Assembly (NCBI GenBank): GCA_009617715.1
Contig: VTFK01000364.1
Span: forward strand, 310,001 to 374,000
Length of the DNA: 64,000 bases
Reading direction: 5' to 3'
Source of the DNA: Plectrocnemia conspersa
Lineage: Eukaryota; Arthropoda; Insecta; Trichoptera; Polycentropodidae
The notes under the pieces were generated by a model. That model was not told the origin of the DNA, made no database searches, and saw only the letters and a list, made by a program, of their open reading frames with translations. Position 1 is the stretch's first letter. The number at the start of each line of letters is the position of its first letter. Positions 35,860 to 48,016 of the stretch are shown one piece after another. Made by a program: the position numbers and the translations under genes.

Positions 35860-38800
35860 ACTGTTTTAAATAAACTTTTTAAGATAAAAACCATTTAACA
35901 AATTGAATGATTTAATTAGCTTCGGAATTTAAAATTAAACCAAAGTATTCTATGAAGAAACGCTTAAAATAAAAACCATTTAAATGGCTAATATTAATAT
36001 GCTTAGGTATTACGAAAACTTACATTGGCACATAAACGGTTAACAGCAAAAGACATATTATGCTATTTTAGAATAAATTTTTAAATTTCAGAAAACAGGA
36101 ACTGCATTTCAGTACATTTACTACTCTATTCTCAGTTGATATCAACACGTTGCTTGCAAACTTGAAAATATAATGTTGAAATTTGTAATCAGAAATTTTG
36201 TTTAGTAATGCGGGCCCATAAGACCCAAAAGGTTGGATACACATGTTAAAGATTTATAGCATGGTTTTACCCCGTGCGTTCCATATTGATAATATGGATA
36301 TTTTACTAAGCATAATAATAGCTCACTTTCCATTTTCATTAAAATAAGATAAAAATACACAATTAGAATTTTCCCATCATTGTTTGTGCACTTTCAAATC
36401 CGCAAAAGTCGTTCAAAAAAATATGTTCCTTTGGTCCACAATGAAATAATAGCCGGAACTATTTATGGATCTGAGTGAGAGATAGAGATGGGCACAGAAA
36501 TAATTTCAAAGATTAATTACGAGCGGTCAGCATCATGGCGGCGGGATGGTATCATCTGGCGCCGTTTTAACTCGATAACGACCGCGGGGGTCCAAAATTG
36601 CCTTATCTTATATAAACGTTACACAAGATCGAAAAAATACAACGATATTATCTCACAATTACAACGATCTCAAATATCATGACTCGTGAACTAAACCCAA
36701 AAATAGTATAAACAATGCTGATTATTATAATTAATTGTATACATCTTAGGGATTGTGAAATAAGAAGACAAATCAGGATGGCTTAAAGTGCAACTGGAAC
36801 GCGTTAAATATTCTCTATATTATTTTAATTATTTTTAATGTAACACCTTTTTTGGAAAAATATTACAATCCACTAAAATAATACTACATTATCTTAATTC
36901 CGTAATTCTGCGATTTTCACATTAAATCATTGCTAAAGAAACACGTAGATTTCGTCATTCTTTGTTCCACATAGCAAGAATTTTTTTTTAAAGTAAAGAC
37001 TAGAACTTTTTTTAAAAAGTCACATAAACAATAATGTATAAAAACCACTTTCCTAGTATTATATTCGACATACTATGTATAGACACAATGATCATCGGTT
37101 ATGCTCGTGTCTATAATTGAAGATGATCAGACGAAAACAACTCGCCATCTGTTTCAAGTTCAAGCGCACGAGAAGAGTAATGGTGTATGTCTAGAACTAC
37201 TAGATAGATCGATCGCTGAAAAAATTACAGTTATTCGGTATGGAATAATGTAATTCATCGTTGGATTGTGTGTATAGCAAACAATGTTTGGCGCCAGTGT
37301 TACTATATTACATTAGATCGGTTGCCAAATGTGCAATATATAAACTGTGCATTCAGTTGCCAATAAATTTGATCGATTATATTTATTAATAGCATTTGAA
37401 TTTTTATTAGGACCGATCGATTAACGTAATATTGGATATAAAACTTTAATTACCTAATATATAACGATAAAGTGAGAAGTTCATAATTGTAGGAATAAAA
37501 AAAAACATAATCAAAAAATGTTTTAGATCAGAACCTCATGTACCACTAAACTCAAAATGTTGAATCATGCGCGGTCACAACCATGATTTTTTCATACAAT
37601 TTAATGTTTTTACACTCTAAGCTATTTGTAAAAAATTTTTTATTATTAATAGATATATAATTAATGATAAAATGTTTGTATTGTAATAAATAATTATTAT
37701 GAAAAATGTGCGAACAATTTAGTCACGTTCAAGTAAAATTGTATAATTAAGTTTAACGTACACGCAACGTTGACGTGAAGAGGGAAGCGACCGCTTTCTC
37801 GATTTCGTTTGTTACCGGTACGAAACGCTAATGGACAGCGAAACTCGTTCTATTTTGTTTTCGAATGACTCATCGCACACCGCAGCGGACCAATAGAGGA
37901 CCGTATTCATTTCGCTGGGTGTCCGCCGAGTAACACCAGTTTTTATTTTTTTTTAAATTCCTAATCAATTAAAATAAAGCGATAAAAATAATACCTATAT
38001 ACTAACTTTAAAAACTTCATAGTAGATTTCTAATGGCAAAAAATAATATAAAAATATTACGCGAGACTTTAATTTCCAGAATCAGTGACTACGACAAGAC
38101 CAAACTTAAATTTAATTATAAGCATTAAATACTAAATTTATAAAAAAAATTAGTATCTCTAGATCCTCTGTCAAGTAAATAGTTATATAATACATAGTCT
38201 TTAGCTAAATAATTGAAATGATTAATATATGTATTTTTTCCTTTGATTTATCTTATATTTATATTATTTTCGTATAGTAGAAAATAGTTATCAATCAGAA
38301 ACTTGTACTTAATTGTAATGTATATATTTTCCTATATTTTTAATTTTATATTAAACGTTTATCTAAATAAAAATATGTTTTTGATTAGTGTGATACAATT
38401 TTTAGATATACGATTAATATCACCGAGGCCACCAATTTGATATTGTTTTGTATCCATCGCTGAAGGTTACGAGGTGGGTTTGAGGTGGTATTCTAGCAAA
38501 AGTTTGTTTCCTTGCTTTCAGGTTTATTTGACGAACACGTCATAAAATTATTATAATTTCTACGTGATATGTGACGAAATTATATGTTTCAACATTCAGT
38601 ACAAAAATAAGTATGAAGTTTTGTTGCTGACCAAAACTCATACGAGAGGCGTTGATCTTGCAAAGTAAGAATATAATATATAACAAAATATAAATTGCAA
38701 CATAAAAAAGGTTGTTACTAAATTAATCACGATAAGTCCAGAATTGACAACTCAATTGTCACCGAAATTCCACATTTTTTCGTAGACCTAAGATATTTTA

Positions 38801-39130
38801 TGGTGTACGTTGATGATAAATTGAAAAAGATAAATCATGAAAGTCTTATTATTTAATTAATGTAATGAATTAAAGTGTTTTGATCTGTTTGTAAATTAGA
38901 CCATGGAATAATTTAATATTATATAACTAGACTATATGTTTCATATCTATATGTAAAATTACATAAGATCAAAATATTGTATTAGTCAAAAAAATTTTTT
39001 TGATCCAATGGCCAATATGTTTATTTGAGTGCTTTATTTTGTAGACAAATATGCGGAAATATTTTTTTTAAATCAGACAAAAAATGTAAGATAAAATGCA
39101 AAGTTATATCAAACACAGACATGTATGTAA
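35860..39130. other. Non-coding, nothing firmly recognised
   Basis: 37750-37930 is a GC-rich island containing GGTGTCCGCCGAGTAACACC; no open frame, ends or repeats establish its nature. The rest is AT-rich. Confidence 0.4.
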
Positions 39131-39139
39131 AACTTATCA

Positions 39140-39205
39140 TGAATTTAATTTGAACCCGATTCTTCTGCATTAGGAAAATATCTCAAAACCACTAAGCCAC
39201 AGTAT
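39140..39205 (-). repeat. tRNA-like (SINE head) sequence, different family
   Basis: The minus strand reads CTGTGGCTTAGTGGTTTTGA (A-box-like TGGCTTAGTGG), then about 30 bases, then ATCGGGTTCAAATT (B-box-like). The A-to-B spacing fits a tRNA-derived promoter. It does not continue into the body of the SINE copies at 25 and 46 kb. An acceptor stem is not evident, so I do not call a tRNA gene. Confidence 0.45.
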
Positions 39206-39959
39206 CAAATAATACTCCAAGTGATTATTTCACTTATACGTTATATGCAGACATTTTAAATTTATTATCTGGCGTTTATATCCAATTACGTTTATTTTGT
39301 GGTTAGCAAACGATTTGATTCAATTACGCGTAATGGCTTTGCGGTGTTTACTTTGTTCAGGCGTTTAATTTTGGGGAAGCAGATATGTTTGTATAGTAAA
39401 TAACAATTAAAACACACCGCTTGAACTAATAACACTAATCATTTACACGCATTGCTGAGATAAAAAGAGTTTATTTAATATTTAATTTCTATAGTAGCTT
39501 TGGGGTTAAGCGGAAAAAATTGCTCTAATCAAACTGTTGTGAAAATATGAGAGCATTCACAATGAATAGCGTTCGTATCTCTGGCATCAGACTATTTCGT
39601 ATTGTATTATATTACACTATATTATACAATAAATAAACATATAAAATAAAACGTGTGCGCCTATACACATTTTATTGCATAGCATTTTTACTGTCTTAGA
39701 GATGATACATTCTTTACATTAGCATATTATAATTTGTAAAATATTACATGCCAAAAATTACATATGAAGTATTTATATATATTTGATTTTCTTATAATCA
39801 TATTTGGAATTTTTGGGTCCGCATTTTCGAGTAAGCAATTTTCGCAATTAATTAGATTTAGTTGAAATTAAAATTAAAACAATTCATAATCAAACAAAAA
39901 ATCTACAAGTCACAATTTTTTATCACCTGTGCTGGATTGATTGGGATAATGATATAATT

Positions 39960-40120
39960 AGAATCGGGTATTCGAATGTTTGGGTTTTGCTAATAAATAA
40001 ACATCATGAAACATGCAAGTGGTACTAGGATTATTTTTTCGATCTTTATTTATTACCAATTCATTAGAATATCGGTATTGAGTGTTATCTCTCTCGATAT
40101 TATTGCAATTTCTACGTGGG
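39960..40120. repeat. RepC second copy
   Basis: GGTTTTGCTAATAAATAAAC, AAGTGGTACTAGGATTATTT, ATATCGGTATTGAGTG, CGATATTATTGCAATTTCTA align with 20395-20525 with small indels. Confidence 0.5.
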
Positions 40121-41084
40121 ACATAACATGCTTTAAAGGTAAGCTAAAACTCGATCTTTAATCAATATAATGAATATTAAAAAATCATCAATATTATCAG
40201 ACATTAGAGATGAAATTGTTTTTGTATTTATACATACCCCTTTCTGTGAGAAGGAACAACTAAAAAAGGGTGGCGAAATTTTGAAACAAATTTTCGTTAT
40301 CTGCTAGAGCGTTTTGATGGTAATCCCGAATGGACGTGTTATCTTTTTTTTATTGATGATAATTTTTTCGATTCATAGCGGGTACTTTGATTTAATCTGT
40401 AAAATGTTTTCTCGCGGTAGTGTTCCATTTTAACAAAGAAGCCATTTTTAAGACGTCTAAAACCTATATATGCATATCATAAGCCGAAACTGGTTTTGTC
40501 ACCGGGCTTTTGATTTAATAGCATAATATTCAAATTCTCACGCCTATAAATTTAGAACGTTTTTAGATCGGCCGATTAAATCTCTCCATTGGGTGGTTTA
40601 ATTGACGAACTTAAAAAAATATAGATATGGATAAGATTGACTGTTGAAAATCATTGACCTTTCAACATTAAAAGATTCATGTTGTGTCGTTTTCCAGATC
40701 TTTATTGCTAATAAAGTTTTCGTACTGCCTAAGTAAAATAAATTATCTATTAAGATTTCTTCTAAAGAGCTCAGAATTACGTTAGAGAGGTAGTGAAAAT
40801 TCTCATTACATTAAAAAAAGAAGTTTTTTCTTTTGGGTTCCGAAACATCCGCCATGGATTATACATTTATCTGTTAAATGCTAGTTCAATTCATATCATT
40901 TAATTTTAGAACTTTGAAATCATTTTTTCAATTGAATGGTTTATGTTTTTTTGGTTTTGGAACTTGATGCATTCAGGTATTCATAACAAATAAATATTTT
41001 TTTAAATAAAGAGACGCTATTTTATAGTGACATACTGATTTTTTGGCCAGTCTAGTTTACGATTTTATCCCACTTATCTCACAG

Positions 41085-41244
41085 ATTATAACAATTTGCC
41101 ACCGACTGACTTTATGTGTCATACACCACCACGCACACTTGTTTTCGTGAAATTGAACCGATCGTTAAAGAGAATGAGGAAACGTACCGACCCAACGACG
41201 AAGAAGTGGGAGATTTCCTTATCAAGTCGAATTGCTCCTATACG
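41085..41244 (+). CDS. Candidate internal exon, plus strand (weak)
   Basis: A polypyrimidine stretch ending in CTTATCTCACAG precedes 41085, and a near-consensus donor (ACG|GTAAGA) follows 41244. Between them one frame is open for about 52 codons (begins YNNLPPTDFMCHTPP, ends KKWEISLSSRIAPI), and the 160 bp are distinctly GC-richer than the flanks. A second frame is open over the last 45 codons. No protein family is recognised. The opposite strand has a plausible donor but no frame open across the segment. Chance open frames of this length are not rare in GC-richer DNA, so splice-site quality is the main support. It would be on the opposite strand to the two-exon gene nearby. Confidence 0.25.
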
Positions 41245-41749
41245 GTAAGATCCGATGCTCATATATTATGTGCGGTTTTCGTAACATAACCATACAAGTA
41301 GATTTATATGTAGAAATATATGTGTATCAGGTTTTATATTGGCAAGAATTTATTGATATAATTATTCAATTTATTACGTACATAAAATGGAAAGAGCTTT
41401 AAAGTGTAAAAAATTGATAGGAATTACTATTTTTTTACTGTAATATATTGATAGAAGTATCTCTGAGTAAATATTAAAATAAAATACTAGAAATTTTATT
41501 AAGAAGTCATTTAAAATGGCATCATAAAATAGAAAATATATTAGGCATGACATAGATGTATTTGGACTGCAACGATAAAACTATTTTGTGTATGACTTAC
41601 ATGCCTTTGGACTTTAAAGGTTTAAGATTGTAAAACATATTATTATTAGGTTGTCAAAAAGTAATATTGGTAAACTTTTCATAATCAATTTTTAATTTTG
41701 CGGACAAGGACTTTCCGAACATTGATTTTTCCGGACAGGATTTTTGCGG

Positions 41750-42060
41750 AAATTCCGAACAAAAAATATTTTAATATTTTATTAAAAAAATAAGGTAAAC
41801 ATTTGGATTGTTGAATTTTTTTTACCGAGTCCATTGAAGCAATCAACTTGAATTAAATCTAATAAATCAATAGTTTTACTTTTTTTTATTATAAGGGTTC
41901 GGTGATTTATCCAGACTAAATTATTCCGGACAAAAAATTTTTTAATATTTTATTAAAAAAATATTAAGGTTAACATTTGGATTGTTAAATTTTTAATTAC
42001 CGAGTTCATTGAAGCAATCAACTTGAATTAAATCTATTGAATCAATATTTTTATAAATGC
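41750..42060 (+). repeat. Two-unit tandem repeat, period about 175 bp
   Basis: TTCCGAACAAAAAATATTTT and TTCCGGACAAAAAATTTTTT open two units that share AATATTTTATTAAAAAAATA, AACATTTGGATTGTT, ACCGAGT-x-CATTGAAGC and AATCAACTTGAATTAAATCT (at 41841 and 42016). Upstream is a run of CCGGAC/TCCGAA words (41700-41760). Non-coding. Confidence 0.8.
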
Positions 42061-42514
42061 AAAAAAATGCAAAAAACGACAATTTCAAGCTCATCCTAAT
42101 TCCTTTTTATTCATTATTGAAAGCGTAATTTTTTTCTAAATCAGTTCAAAAGGATCTTTATAAAACATAATATTAGTAACATATAATAAAATTAAACAAT
42201 TTTTTTACTATTGCGTTGCCTAAATAGCTTATTTAATTACTAATAATATAAAATTATTCTTTTATTATTTTATTATTTCAATTGAAATATAAAATCAATT
42301 TTTCCAGTTGATGTGGGCGTCACCACATATAGTCAAATTATTTTTAGCTAGGAATCTTTTTAAAGTATTAGTTCTTAAAACTTATAATACTTAACTTAAT
42401 ATATTAAGATTAATATCATACAAAGTAAATATAAAAGAAACGTAAAAGTATGTGGAATGACTCGGTTAATAACAATGTATAGTATAAATCAGAGGGTAAA
42501 AATTTAGCTAGCAT

Positions 42515-42935
42515 TAAATCTATGTACAGGGAAATTTGTTGATGACATCCAAGATTTGCCATTCATTTTCATAAAGGTCGCCACAAAAAAGTCCTAGTCC
42601 TTAATTGCTCGTTTTAAAACATTTAGCAAATGTTACAAAAAATCAAAATACCTATGTACAGGGAAAGTTTGGTGAACATGGATCCAAGTTGTTTACTGAA
42701 TTAATTTCTCATAAAGGCAACAGCACGAGACTAAATAAAGAGGAGAAATCTTTATTTAACCTTTAATTGCTCGTTTTGATAGACGGAAACTAGCAACAAA
42801 TGTTACAAAATAATCAAAATACCTAAATATTCAAGAGTTGGTGGTGAAACATGGCCAGGAGTTGTTTACTGAATAGGTAACAGATCTGCATAACGAGCAA
42901 CAGCACGAGACTACATAAGAGGAGGAGAAAATGAC
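42515..42935 (+). repeat. Three-unit diverged tandem repeat
   Basis: Units start near 42522, 42653 and 42828 (TGTACAGGGAAA, TGTACAGGGAAAGTTTGG, ATTCAAGAGTTGGTGG). They share TTAATTGCTCGTTTT, AACAAATGTTACAAAA, AATCAAAATACCTA, GTTGTTTACTGAAT and GCAACAGCACGAGACTA. Unit length is about 130-175 bp. It lies 250 bp downstream, in transcript sense, of the coding exon at 43184. Non-coding. Confidence 0.75.
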
Positions 42936-43183
42936 TAATAAATTCTTCGCTTCAAATGAGATTAAGGATATCTATTAATATGTGAAAAACAGTGAAAATT
43001 CAATAGAAAAACGTCATCCAAGAGGGTCTGTAACAGTGCGAGCCACGAATCTATTCAATGACAATGCACTGTCACAATTTCGTTACATTCTCAAAAGAAA
43101 GTGTCATAGTTGAAGTTTCAGCATATTTTCAGACCAAATTATGCTCGTAAACCGAGGTTATATATATAAAAATAAGTACTCAC

Positions 43184-43327
43184 TCTTCTTGCTCCCTGTC
43201 GTCTGGAAAAGGGAACGGCACTGGATGTTGTTGAGTTTGAGGACTGACTGTTTCGGGCTCTTCCTGAAGTGGGCTCTCATATATAAGAGTTTCCACCATT
43301 GAACCTTTGGAACTGCCAAAGGATACC
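43184..43327 (-). CDS. Internal coding exon of the same unrecognised minus-strand gene (exon 2)
   Basis: On the minus strand a pyrimidine-rich acceptor (TTTTATTTTCAG) ends just before 43327 and a GTGAGT donor follows 43184. The 144-bp exon divides by three and both boundaries have the same phase (one base completes a codon, two bases are left over), so it could be skipped without frameshift. One frame is open throughout: it starts VSFGSSKGSMVETLIYESP and ends PVPFPFPDDREQE. Joined to the exon at 52137-52186 it gives about 64 residues of N-terminal sequence. It is acidic, with a Gln/Pro-rich middle, no hydrophobic segment and no recognised domain, so it is probably a disordered cytoplasmic tail. 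The other frames of this segment contain stops or lack splice support. No later exon was found below 43184, so the next intron is probably very long or leaves the window. Confidence 0.65.
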
Positions 43328-43329
43328 CT

Positions 43330-46080
43330 GAAAATAAAAACATACATTATTCATCAATGACATGATTGCGCAACGAAATTTGTATTCAATGTAACGTGTA
43401 CTACACCGTCCCGGAAATTTTAATACATCACGTGGTGTACAGTTAATTTAATTAGCTATCGAAGCACACTCCATTAATAAACGCACGTAAAAATTTGATA
43501 CGAATCTTTACAAAGGCCGTTTTGAAATATATTTGGGTTTGTGATCAGAATACAACTATAGTATTATTTCAACATGTTATTATGTAATTAGTTAATGATA
43601 CATATCTCAACGTCACACTAGAACTTTTAAAATAAATATTTACAATCAAAAAAGGGTTTTACTTAAATATATTTGAGTGTTCATATATAAACAACAGTTC
43701 AAGAGATATATACATTTAAAATACCATCTGTATAAACATCACGTGATTAGTGGTGTCAGTCAATTACAAGGCAAAACATCAAAATTAGTAATAATAACAA
43801 TTCCTATGTAAAGACGATAACCTGAGTTTAGTGATACTAGAAAACGTGTTACGTATGAATATCAAGGTTTAAAAATAATGTAGGTTTTTGATTATTTTTA
43901 TAAAATATAGAGCAGTTTTTTTAAAATTATAAATCATTTCAACAATAATATTGAAAACATAAATTTTGGTATTATTTTTTTAATATATGTTAAATTTTAT
44001 AGTGGTTTAGGCTTATAACCGACTACATATTATATGTATTTAGTAGTTCAGATTTCTTATATTATAGATATTTATTTATTGCAATATTAACATACTTATT
44101 TCTTGAAACGATAAATACGTTAAATATTGTAGTTAAATAATACATTTAACGTGTTTTGTTGTTGTATTAAATAACATAAAATATTCTGTTATTTAATACT
44201 TAAATTAAAAATGTATTTAAAATATATTAAAAACCGACACTCACAATTATGTATACAATAAAACAGCTTCTTCACCTCTACAGAAGCTCAGCGTCTCTCT
44301 TAAATTGAAAATTGCTACAAAATCCTGGCGTTTTGTCTAATGCGAATTTCAAATCTAATGAGTCATCAATCACCATAGGTTTTGAGATGTGCGAAATAAG
44401 ACGTATTATTTCTTATTACACAATGGTGCTTTGCAAATTAAAATAAGAATAGATAGAATTAAATCCTATAATGGTAAAATATTTATATATTAATATATGC
44501 ATGATATTTTCTGTCTGAATCTACGATGAGCATTTTGATATGATTAATTAGCTCCTTAATCATTTGGGGGTTAGTGGAAAGATTTCAGGTTGTCCGCGAG
44601 CAGTTATTGAACTTTGAATGGAAGAGAAAATGTTGGAGCTTCAACATTGCATTATAAAAAATTTAGACATATGCTGACAATTCAGAACGAAATTTTGTTA
44701 ATATCTTTTTCTTATATTATACATTATTTTAAAAGGAAGAATAATAATATATTGTCTAAAGACCAACGCCATTATTTTAAAAAGAGCACTAATAATTAGA
44801 TACAGAACAGCAAATGTACGACAACAAATAAGGCAATAAAAAAAAACATAATTGCGTCTATATGACAACAACCTGCCTGTATTATAAATAACAACCAAGT
44901 TCCTGAATCGCCTTCGGCTTTTACCTTTTTTTTTAATACAATGTTTTTTAAAAGGCAAGAAGATTTTAAAAGCATTGTTCTATTTTGATAATATATTTTT
45001 AAAGGAACAAATAGTATTATTATATTTAAGACCATAACATATATGTATTTTCTGCATAAAATTGTAGAAATATATATGTTTCGACTATGCACTCTGCATT
45101 ATTTAGACTACCTGTTTAGTTTAGATATTTCTGGAAAAATATTAAAAGTAATCTTAATGCATGATAAAGCAGGGGAAAATCAATTTAAAAAAATTAATAT
45201 TCTTTGTATATCAAGCCACTATTAAATTTTATTTTAACAGTTTAAAAAGTTTTTTAACTACCATCGTCATTAAAATTGCAGTTGTATACAGAATATACTA
45301 ATGATTCATAACAAGGTGTTCTCTTGATTATCTAAATATGAATCTGTGTATGAAAAATTAAAAAAAATGTATCATCCTGTTTCATAAAATCATAAAATTA
45401 AAATTCAGATAGAAATAACGGCATTTCAGATAAGTGGAATTTTTTTTTTCGTTTAAAATCTACATATATATATATTTTGAAAAATTGGTTTAAATTCTAA
45501 TAAAAACCTGAAGTAAAAAAATTTTAAAAATAGAGGGTTTTAAAATAAACTTAGTATTGCTATTAGATAATATTTCATTTTATTTAAATAAATAATGAAA
45601 ACAAGAAACTGGCAAATGTTTGCAAGCAAGTTTACTCCCAAAGTTGACCAGAGTGTAATTCTTAAAACCTTTGTTAAACAAGAATAGTTAGAAGAAGGTT
45701 TGCTCATTTCTATTTATATTATGGTTTGTGCTATATTTATTTTTTTTAGTATTTTGAAAATAAGTAAACGTTAAAATTTTAGATAATTAATCTGGCTCAT
45801 CTTAAAATGTAACTTCAAAAAAAAAAAAATTTTATTGCATGAGGAAAATATTTACTATTTTATGACATTTAATTGAAATTATCTTTTCAGTATACAATTT
45901 TGACAAATTTTATTCATAAATAAGGAAGTATTTAATTAGTTTTTAAAATTTAAATATATTTAAATAAATATAATATTAAAAAACGTTTTATAGTATTTCT
46001 AAATTTCATAATATGAAAAATCTTAATAATAACACAAAAATACAATTTTGCACAGCTAAACTTAGTGAAAATCTTTTTGT
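43330..46080. other. Intron sequence between the two coding exons (3' part)
   Basis: AT-rich, inferred intron of the minus-strand gene. Short frames at 44614-45225 on both strands are chance frames in AT-rich DNA. The rest of the same intron holds the 46.1 kb SINE, the truncated TAA element and the pogo-like duplication. Confidence 0.5.
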
Positions 46081-46084
46081 TTAA

Positions 46085-46255
46085 TTACCGGCACAATAGA
46101 TGAGTGGTATAAGTTTCTGAATATTGGCTTGGAAGACATGTGTTCGAATCTCATATGGAACTTAGTATTTTTAAATTTCTATCGTGTCTGGGAAATCTAA
46201 ATTAGTGATTGGAATATATAATAGTTATAATTTTGATCGATCGTCATTGATTTGG
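46085..46255 (+). repeat. tRNA-derived SINE, copy 2
   Basis: The head GGCACAATAGATGAGTGGTA-TAAG resembles a pol III A box, and GTGTTCGAATCTC at about 46140 is a good B box. The body (TCTATCGTGTCTGGGAAATC, AATTAGTGATTGGAATATAT, TTTTGATCGATCG) matches the minus-strand copy at 25016-25176. It is not a functional tRNA: the head has lost cloverleaf pairing. Confidence 0.7.
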
Positions 46256-47227
46256 AATATCATGATAATTAATTAAATTTGAGCACTAACACATATTATG
46301 TATATAAAATTCTCTAATAATGAGCTATTTCAGCTCATAGAAGATCTAATAAAAAATAATTAAGACATACTTTCAGTATCTTTAAGAAACATACCTTAAA
46401 ATTTTATTATTAAATATATCGTTTTAAATATTACAAATATACAGGAAAATTTAAAGAAAACAAATTGATAGATGTTGTGAAAAACACATTAAAAAAGACA
46501 GCGAAAGCATTGTTGTCTCGAACCATATAGCTAAACTATGTTAAGCAATAAATGATGAAAATTACAAATATACTTTTTCCAGAAAAAAGTAATTTAAATA
46601 TTTCACTGTCAATTTTTTATTGCAGTAAAAAGTATTGTAGTAAAAATCAATTAAATTACAGCTAAGCTAAGTGAAAATCTTAAATTAAAATTTCAAAACT
46701 ACCTGACTATTTCAATTACATTTAATAAAATATTACTGGACTGCCAAATAATGTTTCTACCAAAAACAAAGATATTTTTAAAAATGTCTACGAGCTTTTA
46801 AGAAAACACAATTATTTTTATCGATATTAGTGCACGTTGCATTATACAGAGCAAAAGCAATGACAGGAAAGACAAATGTGTCTGTAGCTAAATTATTAGC
46901 AATGCAGATTGTATATTTTCCAATAGCAAAGTTTACCTTATTCAGTGTATTTTACCTCTTGCATCAGAAAGTGCCGTGTTCCAAATACATATACATGAAA
47001 TTTTGCTAAATTTTATTATAAAATTGATCAAATTTATATGTTTTTGAATATTGAATAACCGATGGTTTTCTTTATTACTCTTAAATATAGAATGTGGATA
47101 TGAGGGTTCAATTTATTATACAGAAGTACGTTGGCATTCCTGTCATGAGATTTTAATAAAATGTTAATTTCACATTGAAACCAAAATGTTTTTAGAAATG
47201 AAAGGGGAGTCAGTGAAACAACTTTAA

Positions 47228-48016
47228 TGCCTGCACTACACTCTCTAGAAGTTGTACAACTGAAGTCGGCCGAGACCTACGACTTCGAGTAAGCGACCAC
47301 ACTGTCACAAATTTTATATGCCGTCCGGACGGCCTTCTGTCACGCATACAATTTGCGCCGATCGAAAATGTGTCAAATAATCGTGATTATTAAATTGTCA
47401 TATTATTAAAATACGCTACTGATAATTATAAAAGTTTGTGTGGGCACTCACCAATACAATATCAGTGAAAACTTTTCGGTCGTAAATATTCCATTTACGC
47501 AAAATCTTTGTCGGCTTTTGCAAAATGCCAAAAGGCATAAAAATGATACTTCAAAATACGAACACCACATCTGTGACTATCCTAGAATTTGTCGCCATCG
47601 ATTCTAAATAAGAATTCGTTATGGTGTGACATTTATCTATGATCTAGGAAAATACATAAGGATATTCGAAACGATTTTTTCTATCAAAATCAAGTACCAC
47701 TAATTATTTTTTAATTATTTAATTTTATATTAAAAAATATATAATAACGATATATTTTAAAAGAATATACTATCAAAAATATAATTAATCCTTTTTGGTG
47801 CCCTAAAATATTCCAAGATGTCAGTAAGAGTCTGTTGAAGTCCCTGATAAGCATGTGGTATTATAACTTGAACACGTGACCACGATGAAGCGCTCGGCCT
47901 GCGTGTTGACCATAGGACGCCTACGCGCATACTGAAATTGAGCCGAGTTACTCGTTCTATCTCAGTTTGCGAAACACCATACCATTATCTCTCTCACTCT
48001 CACTTAACACGCGAGA
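47228..48016. mobile_element. Truncated second copy of the 61.6 kb TAA element
   Basis: Starts with TGCCTGCACTACACTCTCTA after a TAA (47225-47227) and follows the 61644 copy closely through its left 700 or so bases, including the CACCAATACAATATCAGTGA block, the CGAACACCACATCTGTGACT block and the TTGACCATAGGACGCCTACG block. Similarity ends near 48016 (after ACACGCGAGAG). The GC-rich right part and the right inverted repeat are missing, so this copy cannot be mobile. Small internal indels separate the two copies. Confidence 0.85.

Noticed and set aside
37330..37360. TATATAAA with TTCAGTTG as a core promoter
   Set aside because: The spacing from TATA to the initiator A is only about 18 bp, too short for a normal insect promoter.
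41080..41250. Minus-strand exon of the two-exon gene at the same place as the plus-strand candidate
   Set aside because: A GTGAGA donor exists, but no minus frame stays open to it, and the required phase runs into TGA at once.
41750..42935. CRISPR-like array
   Set aside because: The units are 130-175 bp, diverged and without short identical repeats or regular spacers, in a eukaryotic context.
46085..46165. Genuine tRNA gene
   Set aside because: A and B boxes are present, but the acceptor and anticodon stems do not pair and the sequence continues into a repeated SINE body.
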